This document shows positions 54,624-62,755 of a stretch of DNA of 64,000 nucleotides, piece after piece (position 1 is the stretch's first letter; each line of letters begins with the position of its first letter). This stretch comes from Enterococcus alcedinis (GTDB lineage: Bacteria > Bacillota > Bacilli > Lactobacillales > Enterococcaceae), in contig NZ_BMDT01000001.1 of NCBI RefSeq assembly GCF_014635985.1, positions 62,001 through 126,000 of the forward strand, given 5' to 3'. The notes beneath the pieces were generated by a model. The model was not told the DNA's origin, made no database searches, and worked only from the letters and a program-made list of their open reading frames with translations. The position numbers were made by a program, and so were the translations under genes.

Positions 54624-55577
54624 ATGAAAATTGTAGTCTTGGAATCTTTAGGTCTTAGCGAGGAAGTATTTAAACAGATTGCACAGCCTTTAGTAGCTGA
54701 AGGACACGAGCTTGTTGTTTATCGTGATGGGAAAACGGACGATGAAACACTAAAAGAAAGAATCACAGAGGCAGAAGTCTTAGTGCTTGCCAATACACCA
54801 TTGCGAGGAGAAGTGATTGCAGCTGCCGATCAATTGAAATATATTTCAGTCGCCTTTACAGGATATGATCACATTGATTTAGAGATGTGTAAAGAGAAAA
54901 ATATTCAAGTGTCCAATGCGGCAGGATATAGCACTCATTCGGTTGCGGAAGTGACATTTGGTTTAATCACAGCATTGTTGCGTAGTATTGTACCGTTAGA
55001 TGCAATTACAAGAGAAGGTGGTACAAAAGTTGGTTACCGCCAAACGGATTTATATGGTAAAACATTAGGTGTTATCGGTACTGGAGCAATTGGTGGTTTA
55101 GTTGCAAAATTAGGTTTAGCTTATGGATGCCGGGTTGTGGCTTATAATCGAAGCGTTAATCAAGCGTTAGCGAATCAAGGGGTCGAGTACACAACGTTGG
55201 ACGACGTTTTGACGACGAGTGATATTGTCACACTACATACGCCACTAACAGCGGAGACAAAGCACTTAATCAATCAAGAAAAATTAGATTTGATGAAAGA
55301 AAGTGCCATTTTAATTAATACGGCAGTTGGGCCAATTGTCGATAATGAGGCGTTAGCAAAGGCGTTGCATCGTGGAACGATTGCCGGAGCTGGTCTAGAT
55401 CGTGTCGATATAGAGCCACCCGTTCCGACAGATTACCCACTTCTAACAGCACCGAACACTGTTCTTTTACCGCATGTGGGTTATGCAACAGACGAAGCGA
55501 TGGTCAGAAGAGCAGAAATAACGTTTCAAAATATTGTCCAATGGGAAAAAGGGAAACAAGAAAATATTGTGCTTTAA
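54624..55577 (+). CDS. D-2-hydroxyacid dehydrogenase family protein with altered active site
   Basis: A 317-aa NAD(P)-dependent dehydrogenase with a substrate domain and a Rossmann domain (GVIGTGAIGGLVAKLG). In this superfamily the catalytic Arg lies in NxxRGxxVD; here the motif is NTAVGPIVDN with Val235. The Glu of the GLDxFExEP motif is Asp262 (GLDRVDIEPP). The catalytic His is kept (LPHVGYAT, His284). Standard 2-ketoacid reduction may therefore be altered. ATG 54624 is chosen since TGGAGG abuts the other candidate at 54615. The gene is alone between terminators. The substrate is unknown. Confidence 0.85.
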   Translation: MKIVVLESLGLSEEVFKQIAQPLVAEGHELVVYRDGKTDDETLKERITEAEVLVLANTPLRGEVIAAADQLKYISVAFTGYDHIDLEMCKEKNIQVSNAAGYSTHSVAEVTFGLITALLRSIVPLDAITREGGTKVGYRQTDLYGKTLGVIGTGAIGGLVAKLGLAYGCRVVAYNRSVNQALANQGVEYTTLDDVLTTSDIVTLHTPLTAETKHLINQEKLDLMKESAILINTAVGPIVDNEALAKALHRGTIAGAGLDRVDIEPPVPTDYPLLTAPNTVLLPHVGYATDEAMVRRAEITFQNIVQWEKGKQENIVL

Positions 55578-55596
55578 AAACTCGATTTGAAGCAAT

Positions 55597-55639
55597 AAAA
55601 AAAGGAATCCTAGAGCGAATAGCTTCAGGATTCCTTTTT
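55597..55639. terminator. Bidirectional terminator between the dehydrogenase and yidC
   Basis: The stem AAAAAAAGGAATCCT / AGGATTCCTTTTT with T runs on both strands, between convergent genes. Confidence 0.9.
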
Positions 55640-55648
55640 CTATATTAT

Positions 55649-56596
55649 TTATTTGTTTCTTTTTTGTTGTTTTCCAGCATTGCGACCTTGATTTGATCCA
55701 TTGGCACTAATATTACGTGGTGTTACATTTTTAGCGGATGCTGCTTGTTTCTTTGGTTCCGCTTTTTCAAGTGGTTTAACGACAATTTTTGGTGGATTCA
55801 ATTTCATTTCTTCTTGAATCTTTTTCTTGATCCGTGGTTTCATAATCACATTTGTAATAAATGTTTGAACGACTCCGATAACCCCACCAACTACCCAATA
55901 AAGCGTTACACCAGCTGGAGAAGAAAGAGACATCATCACGATCATAACTGGCGAAACAATTAACATACTGCGCATTGTTTTCTTTTGTTCTTCAGGAACA
56001 CCAATTAATGAGACATAACCTTGAACGGCGTAAGCAACACCGGCAATCGCTACGAGTAGTAAACTACTTTCGCCTAGTGAAATACCGTAGAACGTTGCTT
56101 GGTCAATACCAGGTGTGTAACGAGCAGTGTAGAATAAAGCAGTAAAGACCGGCATTTGTAGTAGCAATGGTAAACATCCCATACCACCAAACATACTTAA
56201 GCCATTTTCTTTGTAGACGTTTTGCATTTCAAGTTGTGCTTGAACTTGTTCTTCACGAGTTTCAGCTTTCTTGGCATTTGCTTGTGCAATATCAATTTGT
56301 GGTTTGATGTATTGCATTTTTTCTGCTTGTACCATTGATTTATGCGATTGGTGAATTCCTAATGGTAAAATGATAAAGCGTACAATAATCGTAATCACAA
56401 TGATTGCCCAACCATAACCAAATTGCCATTCATTCGCGATAAAGGTTAATAATTTTCCTAATGGTGCAACCATGAAGCGATAAATCGTCCCATTTGGATC
56501 GGGTGTTCCGTTATCTAACATTTTCACACACCCAGAAAGGGTAATTAGTAAACCGAATAGCCCAGTCGCCACGAGCCATGTTTTTAATTTATTCAT
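55649..56596 (-). CDS. yidC: Membrane protein insertase YidC (OxaA2 type lipoprotein)
   Basis: YidC inserts proteins into the membrane alone or with SecYEG. The 315-aa protein has a lipoprotein signal with lipobox LSGC (Cys23), five membrane segments and the conserved QMPVFTALFYTAR region. A long basic C-terminal tail (KPRIKKKIQEEMK to KQQKRNK) marks the YidC2 paralogue that helps co-translational insertion through ribosome contact. It is probably not the rnpA-linked copy. The start follows AGGAAGAA on the minus strand. Confidence 0.95.
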   Translation of the reverse strand: MNKLKTWLVATGLFGLLITLSGCVKMLDNGTPDPNGTIYRFMVAPLGKLLTFIANEWQFGYGWAIIVITIIVRFIILPLGIHQSHKSMVQAEKMQYIKPQIDIAQANAKKAETREEQVQAQLEMQNVYKENGLSMFGGMGCLPLLLQMPVFTALFYTARYTPGIDQATFYGISLGESSLLLVAIAGVAYAVQGYVSLIGVPEEQKKTMRSMLIVSPVMIVMMSLSSPAGVTLYWVVGGVIGVVQTFITNVIMKPRIKKKIQEEMKLNPPKIVVKPLEKAEPKKQAASAKNVTPRNISANGSNQGRNAGKQQKRNK

Positions 56597-56705
56597 TGAG
56601 TTCTTCCTTTTCTATTTAAAGTAATCACAAGTTTAACTATACTAAAAATAAAGTCGGTTTTCAATCGAAGAAATCAAAAAGCATAAGAAGATTTTGTGAA
56701 TAAGA

Positions 56706-56981
56706 CTAATTTGTTATAAATCGATTGGTTTCGGGAATAGTTAAATCTTCTTCTAAGTTAAAAGAATCGACTCGACCAAATGGTGCGGGGGAGCGTTTGA
56801 CTTTTTCAATAAATTGCTCTAATGACATGTCATTTTGACTCATGGCTTCAATCGTTACGGAGCCATCGTCTTCATTTTTGGCAGAACCATAAATCCCTAG
56901 TGAGTCAGCTAACATTTTCGTCACAAATCGAAACCCAACCCCTTGGACGCGACCGCTAACGTTGATTCGTACTTTACGCAT
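56706..56981 (-). CDS. acyP: Acylphosphatase
   Basis: A 91-aa enzyme that hydrolyses acyl phosphates. The catalytic Arg is in GRVQGVGFRF and the catalytic Asn in GSAKNEDDGSV. It starts ATG 56981 on the minus strand after CAAGGAGGG. It is divergent from the TrmH-type methyltransferase gene and upstream of yidC, a common Firmicute arrangement. Confidence 0.95.
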   Translation of the reverse strand: MRKVRINVSGRVQGVGFRFVTKMLADSLGIYGSAKNEDDGSVTIEAMSQNDMSLEQFIEKVKRSPAPFGRVDSFNLEEDLTIPETNRFITN

Positions 56982-57049
56982 AAAAAATCCCTCCTTGAAT
57001 AAATGATAGCGTTTTTCATCACTTTCAACAAGTTATCTTTCTTACTTCG

Positions 57050-57058
57050 TGCTATAAT
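57050..57058 (+). promoter_or_regulatory. Extended -10 promoter with very short leader
   Basis: TGCTATAAT (consensus -10 plus TGn) ends 18 bases before the ATG at 57077, so the predicted mRNA would start around 57065, at the ribosome binding site GGGTGA. Confidence 0.65.
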
Positions 57059-57076
57059 TATTTCGGGTGATAATAG

Positions 57077-57850
57077 ATGAAAGAAATTCAATCAGTAAAA
57101 AATCAAATCATTAAAGAAGTTAAGAAATTCCATCAAAAAAAACAAAGAGATGTACAAAAAAAATATTTGCTAGAAGGCTACCATTTAGTCGAAGAAGCCG
57201 TTTTAGCTGGTGCAACGATTGATAAAGTGTTTATTGATCAAAAAGGGTATGAGCTGTATAATGACTGGCTGAACGAACAACTAGTCGATTGTTATCTTGT
57301 CTCGACAGAAGTACTAAAGGCGTTATCAGAACTACCAACGCCGCAAGGAATTGTGGCTTTAGTGGACAAGCAAGAACAAATTGTCGAGAACTTTACTGGA
57401 GCGTGGTTATTATTAGACGGTGTGCAAGATCCAGGTAACGTTGGAACTTTGATTCGAACAGCAGATGCTGCGGGTTTTTCCGGTGTTATTTTAGGTGAAG
57501 GAACGGCAGACTTGTATAGTTCAAAAGTTTTACGGAGTTTACAAGGGAGCCACTTCCACTTACCAATTATTCATCGTAATTTAATCGAGGTCATTCAGCA
57601 ATTTAAACAAGCCGAGATTCCAGTCTATGGAACAGAATTAAATCAAGACGCTTTGCCTTATACGAAAGTCACGCCTCGTAAGGATATTGCCCTAGTGTTA
57701 GGTAATGAAGGACAAGGTGTTAGTCAAGACGTCTTAAATTTAACGGATCGCAATTTATATATCCCAATTTATGGACAAGCAGAATCATTAAACGTTGGAA
57801 TTGCCGGTGGTATTTTAATGTATCACTTTGTCAGTGATCGGAACCATTAA
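57077..57850 (+). CDS. TrmH/SpoU family RNA 2'-O-methyltransferase
   Basis: A 257-aa SPOUT-fold enzyme using S-adenosylmethionine. It has an N-terminal substrate-binding domain (residues 1-95) and the three SpoU motifs: GVQDPGNVGTLIRTADA, LVLGNEGQGVS and IPIYGQAESLNVGIAGGI. It resembles B. subtilis YsgA more than RlmB in N-terminal form. The RNA target is unknown. It is divergent from acyP. Confidence 0.92.
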   Translation: MKEIQSVKNQIIKEVKKFHQKKQRDVQKKYLLEGYHLVEEAVLAGATIDKVFIDQKGYELYNDWLNEQLVDCYLVSTEVLKALSELPTPQGIVALVDKQEQIVENFTGAWLLLDGVQDPGNVGTLIRTADAAGFSGVILGEGTADLYSSKVLRSLQGSHFHLPIIHRNLIEVIQQFKQAEIPVYGTELNQDALPYTKVTPRKDIALVLGNEGQGVSQDVLNLTDRNLYIPIYGQAESLNVGIAGGILMYHFVSDRNH

Positions 57851-57887
57851 GAATCTGTTAACATTTTTACAAAACTTCCTCCTTGTT

Positions 57888-57915
57888 TAGACATTCGAAT
57901 AAAAGATGCTATACT
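57888..57915 (+). promoter_or_regulatory. Promoter of the HD-domain gene
   Basis: -35 TAGACA (57888-57893), a 16-bp spacer and -10 TATACT (57910-57915) with a TGC extension. Confidence 0.6.
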
Positions 57916-57964
57916 TAAAATTGTGAAAATTATCGAATGATTAAGAAGGTGGCAATTAAGATAT

Positions 57965-58471
57965 ATGACAGAGCAATGGAAACAAGACAAAGAATATTTA
58001 TCTTATATAGAGGATTTACTTGAAACACCGGAAGTTCAAAAACTAGCAGATTTTGTGCAACATTATCATTCGACGCGTTTAGATCATTCAATTAGCGTCT
58101 CTTATTATAGTTACAAATTAGCAAAAAAATGGAACGGTGATGCTCGTGCCATCGCTCGTGCCGGTCTATTACACGATTTGTTTTATTATGATTGGCGTAC
58201 AACGAAATTTGATGAGGGCTCTCATGCCTATATGCATCCACGAATTGCAGTTGAAAATGCATCGAAGCTAACCGAGCTGTCGGACTTAGAAAAAGACATT
58301 ATTATTAAACATATGTGGGGTGCGACTTTGGCATTACCACGCTATAAAGAAAGTTATATTGTTACAATGGTAGATAAATATTGTGCAGTCAAAGAAGCAC
58401 TTTCACCGGCAGTCGGCCAGTTGAAGACGCGTTGGCGCCATCTCGTTTTAAGAAACCAATCCGTTATATAA
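57965..58471 (+). CDS. HD domain-containing protein
   Basis: A 168-aa cytoplasmic HD-superfamily protein, probably a metal-dependent phosphohydrolase. The metal motif is HS...(long spacer)...LLHDLFYYDW, with a later HP and a final D in MVDKYC. Substrate unknown; such proteins may act on nucleotides. The ribosome binding site AGAAGGTGG lies 12 bases upstream, a long spacing. It stands alone before a bidirectional terminator. Confidence 0.85.
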   Translation: MTEQWKQDKEYLSYIEDLLETPEVQKLADFVQHYHSTRLDHSISVSYYSYKLAKKWNGDARAIARAGLLHDLFYYDWRTTKFDEGSHAYMHPRIAVENASKLTELSDLEKDIIIKHMWGATLALPRYKESYIVTMVDKYCAVKEALSPAVGQLKTRWRHLVLRNQSVI

Positions 58472-58517
58472 ATAAATTCCCGCTAGACTATCATGGTCTA
58501 GCGGGAATTTGTTTATT
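58471..58517. terminator. Bidirectional terminator between the HD and DUF218 genes
   Basis: The long stem AATAAATTCCCGCTAGAC / GTCTAGCGGGAATTTGTTTATT with a 7-base loop. It overlaps the end of the minus-strand gene by five bases. Confidence 0.9.
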
Positions 58518-59709
58518 TTAATATAATAAATGAAAGAATCGCCATCAAGAGTAGGAAGATAGTGACCAATCCAAGGAAGATAAAATGTTTTTTACGATGC
58601 AGTGCAATAATCGCAATAAACTCTCTTAAAAAGGCATTAGGTAAATAATAAAGTGCTGTTTTTGCGCCAATACCATCTGCACGTAATTGGTTTTGACGGG
58701 CAAAAATTCCCGCTCGAAAAATATGATAATTATTGGATGCAAAGATTACTTTTGGTGTAGTAAAGGAGTAGCTTTCAATAATTTTCTTAGAAAAGGCCAT
58801 GTTGGTTTCAGTAGAAGTGGATTGATCTTCTAATAATAAGTCTGTATCTGGGATGCCTTGTGCTAAGGCGTACTGCTTCATGGCAAAGGCTTCAGATACT
58901 TTTTCGTCAGGCCCTTGTCCACCAGACAAAATGATTTTTATCGGATGCCCAGTTTGCTGTAGTTGGCGATGATAAAAATCAAGGGCCCGATCAATTCGAC
59001 GAGCAAGTAGAGGTGTGACTCTTTCGCCATTAATCAGTCCTGCGCCTAGAACAATTACGAAATCTTGTTTTAATTTCGGACGGTTTAATTGATAAATCAA
59101 AGAAATCGTTAAAAAGTTTAAAAAGAAGAAAGAAAAATAGGTCAATGAAAAAGGCAAAATAGAAAAGAGATAGACGATGTATTCAGGTAACTTATTGACC
59201 AAAAATAAATTAAAAATGAGGATGACGGTCAGTACAAGCGCTAAAATTAATGTGAGCAAATTACCAAGAGAACGACCTTCTCGTTTTAAAACAATCAGGC
59301 TATTCCAATACAGTAAAATAATTAAAGAGATTAGTCCGAAAAGAGCGAAGCCGAAAACGAAAATCATTAAGATAATAAGTAGACCTAACACGATGACATC
59401 TCTCGTTTGAAGAAAATGAAAGCCTAGATAAATTCCAAACGAGACAAACCAGACGTTAAAAAGAAAACCATTAATGAGACGTGTCTTATCTCGTTTATAA
59501 TTCAGATAAATGAGTAGGAGCATTGCTAGAATTACGCCGATATAAAAAGAGTGGTTTTGAATTTCAATAATAGATAAATAAACGATTAGAAATGTAACCG
59601 ACCAAGTGCCAAGAGGAACGAGATATTGTGAGTCACTCTTTTTTCGTTGGCGTTGATAGATGAATAAGAAGCCAACGAAAAAAACGAGTAAAAAGAATAA
59701 GCTTTGCAA
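58513..59709 (-). CDS. DUF218 (YdcF/ElyC-like) membrane protein
   Basis: A 398-aa protein. The first half has about eight membrane segments, followed by a DUF218 domain (about residues 215-350) with VILGAGLINGERVTPLLARRI, ILSGGQGPDEKVSEA and STSTETNMAFSKK. One last membrane segment ends the protein. DUF218 proteins such as ElyC and SanA affect envelope integrity, but the chemistry is unknown. The start is TTG 59709 after a strong AAAGGAGGAGG. The gene lies 18 bases downstream of dacA and is likely in one transcript with it, supporting an envelope role. Confidence 0.88.
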   Translation of the reverse strand: MQSLFFLLVFFVGFLFIYQRQRKKSDSQYLVPLGTWSVTFLIVYLSIIEIQNHSFYIGVILAMLLLIYLNYKRDKTRLINGFLFNVWFVSFGIYLGFHFLQTRDVIVLGLLIILMIFVFGFALFGLISLIILLYWNSLIVLKREGRSLGNLLTLILALVLTVILIFNLFLVNKLPEYIVYLFSILPFSLTYFSFFFLNFLTISLIYQLNRPKLKQDFVIVLGAGLINGERVTPLLARRIDRALDFYHRQLQQTGHPIKIILSGGQGPDEKVSEAFAMKQYALAQGIPDTDLLLEDQSTSTETNMAFSKKIIESYSFTTPKVIFASNNYHIFRAGIFARQNQLRADGIGAKTALYYLPNAFLREFIAIIALHRKKHFIFLGLVTIFLLLMAILSFIILK

Positions 59710-59727
59710 CGGGCCTCCTCCTTTCGA

Positions 59728-61035
59728 TTAAAAAATATTTGTGAAAAATTGTTGGATTTTTTGCCAAGTTAATTGTAAGAATGAAGCCTGTTCGATCATT
59801 TTAGACGTTAATAATAAAGTAGTCGGGTCAGCAACGGGCTCTAAATAACCTAAAGGATCATCTTTATAAGTAATTGCCAGGGTAGCTACTTCATGATTTG
59901 CAGCAATCGGGGCAGTTAAACTTTTTTCTGTATTGAGGAAATCGACTGTATAGGTAACAGCGGATTCGACGGTTTCATCACGTGGAAGAAACAATTCGAT
60001 TGAGTCTTGTGCAATGAGTGGGACCTCGGTTGTTAAACTTTTTTGAACGGGAACTGGATTAATTGTCGGAACCGATTCTCCTTCTTTCGTCACTTCTTTT
60101 TTCTCCCAATACTCAAAAGAATAATCCAATAAACGGCTCGTTTCAGTATATCTGGCATCTGGATTGTTTTCATCACCCGCATTTAATAAAACCGTAATCA
60201 CTCGGCGATCCTCCTGTTTCATTGTCGCAACGAGTGAACGACCAGCAAGGTCGGTCGTTCCCGTTTTAAGTCCATCGACACCGGGTTTAGCTAAAGGCAT
60301 ACCAGGCAGCAATAGATTGGTTGTGTACATAATGCTTTCTTCTTGTTCGGAATTTTCGTAAATTAATGAAGCTTGCGAAGAGACAGCGAGTGTTTCAGGA
60401 AAGTCACGGATTAAATTACGGGCTACTAGAGCGATTTCTTTGGCTGTAAGTTTATTTTCAGAGGTTTTTGTGGAACCAGGGTAGACCTCGCCAGGAAGAT
60501 CTTCGTTGTTCAAACCACTGGCATTCACAATAAAAGGATCCTCGATGCCCCAATCAATCAATTGGGCTTTCATTAAGTCAACAAATGCAAATTCGGTTCC
60601 AGCAATTTTTTCAGCTAGAGCGACTGTCGCTGCATTAGCAGAAACAATTACTGCTGCGTCGAATAATTCCTTAACAGAATAACTTTTCCCTTCAACTAAA
60701 GGAATGTTTGACAGTTCAGGCAGCGTACTTAAAGTGGCAGCGTTTTTCGAAATGACAACGGGGTCTTCCCAAGCTAGTTCACCATTTTTAATTTTTGTTT
60801 GGATAACATAGAAACTAATTAGCTTGGTTAATGAGGCAATTTCTAATTCAGTTTCACTATTTTTTTCATAGAAAATTTTCCCTGTTTCGAAGTCAAGGGC
60901 TAAGGCTGCTTTTGCCTCAACTGAAAAATCTTCCGAGGTCTGACTATCAGCCAAGGCCGGTATAGTCAACGAAAAGAATAGTACAAGGCTAAGGAATAGA
61001 TTGATAAACGAACAGTTTCTCTTTTTTTGATTCAT
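59728..61035 (-). CDS. dacA: D-alanyl-D-alanine carboxypeptidase (PBP5/DacA type)
   Basis: This enzyme trims the terminal D-Ala from peptidoglycan stems and so limits cross-linking. The 435-aa protein has a signal peptide (cleavage near Ala29) and the active-site motifs SLTK (Ser68-Lys71), SAN and KTGTTD. A PBP5 C-terminal domain and an amphipathic C-terminal anchor (TWQKIQQFFTNIF) complete it. ATG 61035 on the minus strand follows AAGGAG; a longer in-frame extension lacks support. The DUF218 gene follows. Confidence 0.95.
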   Translation of the reverse strand: MNQKKRNCSFINLFLSLVLFFSLTIPALADSQTSEDFSVEAKAALALDFETGKIFYEKNSETELEIASLTKLISFYVIQTKIKNGELAWEDPVVISKNAATLSTLPELSNIPLVEGKSYSVKELFDAAVIVSANAATVALAEKIAGTEFAFVDLMKAQLIDWGIEDPFIVNASGLNNEDLPGEVYPGSTKTSENKLTAKEIALVARNLIRDFPETLAVSSQASLIYENSEQEESIMYTTNLLLPGMPLAKPGVDGLKTGTTDLAGRSLVATMKQEDRRVITVLLNAGDENNPDARYTETSRLLDYSFEYWEKKEVTKEGESVPTINPVPVQKSLTTEVPLIAQDSIELFLPRDETVESAVTYTVDFLNTEKSLTAPIAANHEVATLAITYKDDPLGYLEPVADPTTLLLTSKMIEQASFLQLTWQKIQQFFTNIF

Positions 61036-61153
61036 GATAGACTCCTTAATAATAGTTATTAGTAAAAACTTAACAAAGACAGTAAAAAAAGGCAATAAAA
61101 ATCGTAGGAGTTCATCTGATTTTAATGATGAATTCCTACGAAGAAAATGAAAA

Positions 61154-61510
61154 TTAGTGACTGAGTTGTTTGGTCAACTTATACGATGAATCCTCTGTCT
61201 CATCATAGAAGTAAAATGCATCGGCTTGTTGTTCTAACATAATTTCATAGCCCATTTGATCTAGAAAAGAAAGGCGAGTGCTCGTAAGTTGGTAATCACG
61301 TATGTTTTGTTCTTTTCCTTGGATGAGTAATTTAAAATCAGAAGTAATCGTAACTTGTACGCACTCATTATTACGTCTTAAATAGTGCCAATTACCGATA
61401 AATAGTTGTTGATGCTCTTTCATTGATTGTTGCTTGTTCTTTTTGAATAAAAGAGAGCCAACGATCCCAGTGACAACTGAAGCTGAAATAAATAATAATT
61501 TTTTGTTCAC
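61154..61510 (-). CDS. DUF4828-like small protein with N-terminal membrane segment
   Basis: A 118-aa protein with an N-terminal hydrophobic segment (about residues 3-21) and a small beta-rich C-terminal region (WHYLRRNNECVQVTITSDFK... YEIMLEQQADAFYFYDE). I recognise it tentatively as the DUF4828 family of Lactobacillales, function unknown. The GTG 61510 start is preferred because AAGTGGTG precedes it; an ATG seven codons earlier has no ribosome binding site. A TGCTATAAT promoter lies at 61544-61552 on the minus strand. It is divergent from the oxidoreductase gene. Confidence 0.7.
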   Translation of the reverse strand: MNKKLLFISASVVTGIVGSLLFKKNKQQSMKEHQQLFIGNWHYLRRNNECVQVTITSDFKLLIQGKEQNIRDYQLTSTRLSFLDQMGYEIMLEQQADAFYFYDETEDSSYKLTKQLSH

Positions 61511-61543
61511 TAAGGCACCACTTTCTTTCATTTGATAATCTTT

Positions 61544-61552
61544 ATTATAGCA
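61544..61552 (-). promoter_or_regulatory. Extended -10 promoter of the DUF4828-like gene
   Basis: TGCTATAAT on the minus strand, about 34 bases before the GTG start. Confidence 0.55.
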
Positions 61553-61744
61553 TATTACTCAAGAATAACTTGCGACTTTAGTTTGAATTTTTCTCCTTAA
61601 AAGTTGTTTTTGTGGTACACTTCAAGAAGATGGGTTGCACTTAAATAGACATCTAGAAGTAATTTTGGAGTAGGGCTCTTTTTGCCATTATTTTTCTGAA
61701 GCAATCTAAAAAAGAAATAACACATAGGAAAGTAGGAGAAGACG

Positions 61745-62746
61745 ATGATTCACTTAGGTATAATTGGTACAAATTGGATTACACACCAATTCGTAGCAGC
61801 GGCAATTGAGACAGGTAAGTTTGAATTAACAGCGGTTTATTCAAGAAGATTAGAAACAGCACAAGCTTTTGGTGAACGTTATGGTACTGTTCAATACGCA
61901 ACAGATTTAGCTGAATTTCTTGCGTTACCACGCTTAAACACGATTTATATCGCGTCACCAAACAGTCTCCACTTCAATCAAGCAAAGGCTGCAATTTTAG
62001 CTAATAAAAATGTAATTGTTGAAAAACCGGCTTTTTCAACGCCGAAAGAAATGGCAGAAATCATTCAATTAGCTAAAGAAAAGAATGTTTTATTTTTTGA
62101 AGCTGCACGTAATATTCATGAAGCAAACTTCAAGAAAGTGGCAGATATATTACCGGAAATGGACCAAATTATCGGTGCAAACTTTAGTTATATGAAATAT
62201 TCGTCTCGTTACGATGCTGTTTTAGCAGGCGAAGAACCAAATATCTTCTCACCAAAATTTTCAGGTGGATCACTTTCAGATTTGGGTGTATACCCGATTT
62301 ATGCGGCTGTCGGTTGGTTTGGTATGCCACAATCGATTCATCATTTTGCACGTAAAATCGTGACAGGGGTTGATGGTATTGGAACAGTCATTTTACGCTA
62401 TCCTGATTTTGACGTGACGATTCTCCATGGTAAAATAGGAGATTCTTTCTTACCTTCAGAGATTTATACCACATCAGAAACAATTACTTTAGATGGTATT
62501 AACGCAATCAGTCATATGACGCGTCATAAACGTCTTGAAAATGAAGTGGTAGAATTGCCGTTAGAAGTGAAAGATAATCCAATGGTTGAAGAAGCCAATC
62601 ATTTTGCGGCAATCATTGAAGAGCCGACAACGCAAGCGAATCAAAATCGCTACCAACAATTGCTAAAACTAGCAGAAGAAGTCAATGGATTACTATATGA
62701 ATTAAGAAACCAAGCAGGTGTTTCTTTTTCTGCAGATAAAGAATAG
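61745..62746 (+). CDS. Gfo/Idh/MocA family oxidoreductase
   Basis: A 333-aa NAD(P)-dependent oxidoreductase with an N-terminal Rossmann domain (GIIGTNWITHQFVAAA), the YIASPNSLHFNQA and NVIVEKPAFST motifs (with the EKP lysine), and a C-terminal alpha/beta domain. Family members act on sugars, inositols or similar polyols; the substrate cannot be read from sequence. The start follows AGTAGGAGAAG. A TGGTACACT extended -10 lies at about 61613-61621. The helicase gene begins 9 bases later, so the two may be co-transcribed. Confidence 0.9.
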   Translation: MIHLGIIGTNWITHQFVAAAIETGKFELTAVYSRRLETAQAFGERYGTVQYATDLAEFLALPRLNTIYIASPNSLHFNQAKAAILANKNVIVEKPAFSTPKEMAEIIQLAKEKNVLFFEAARNIHEANFKKVADILPEMDQIIGANFSYMKYSSRYDAVLAGEEPNIFSPKFSGGSLSDLGVYPIYAAVGWFGMPQSIHHFARKIVTGVDGIGTVILRYPDFDVTILHGKIGDSFLPSEIYTTSETITLDGINAISHMTRHKRLENEVVELPLEVKDNPMVEEANHFAAIIEEPTTQANQNRYQQLLKLAEEVNGLLYELRNQAGVSFSADKE

Positions 62747-62755
62747 AGGAATAAT

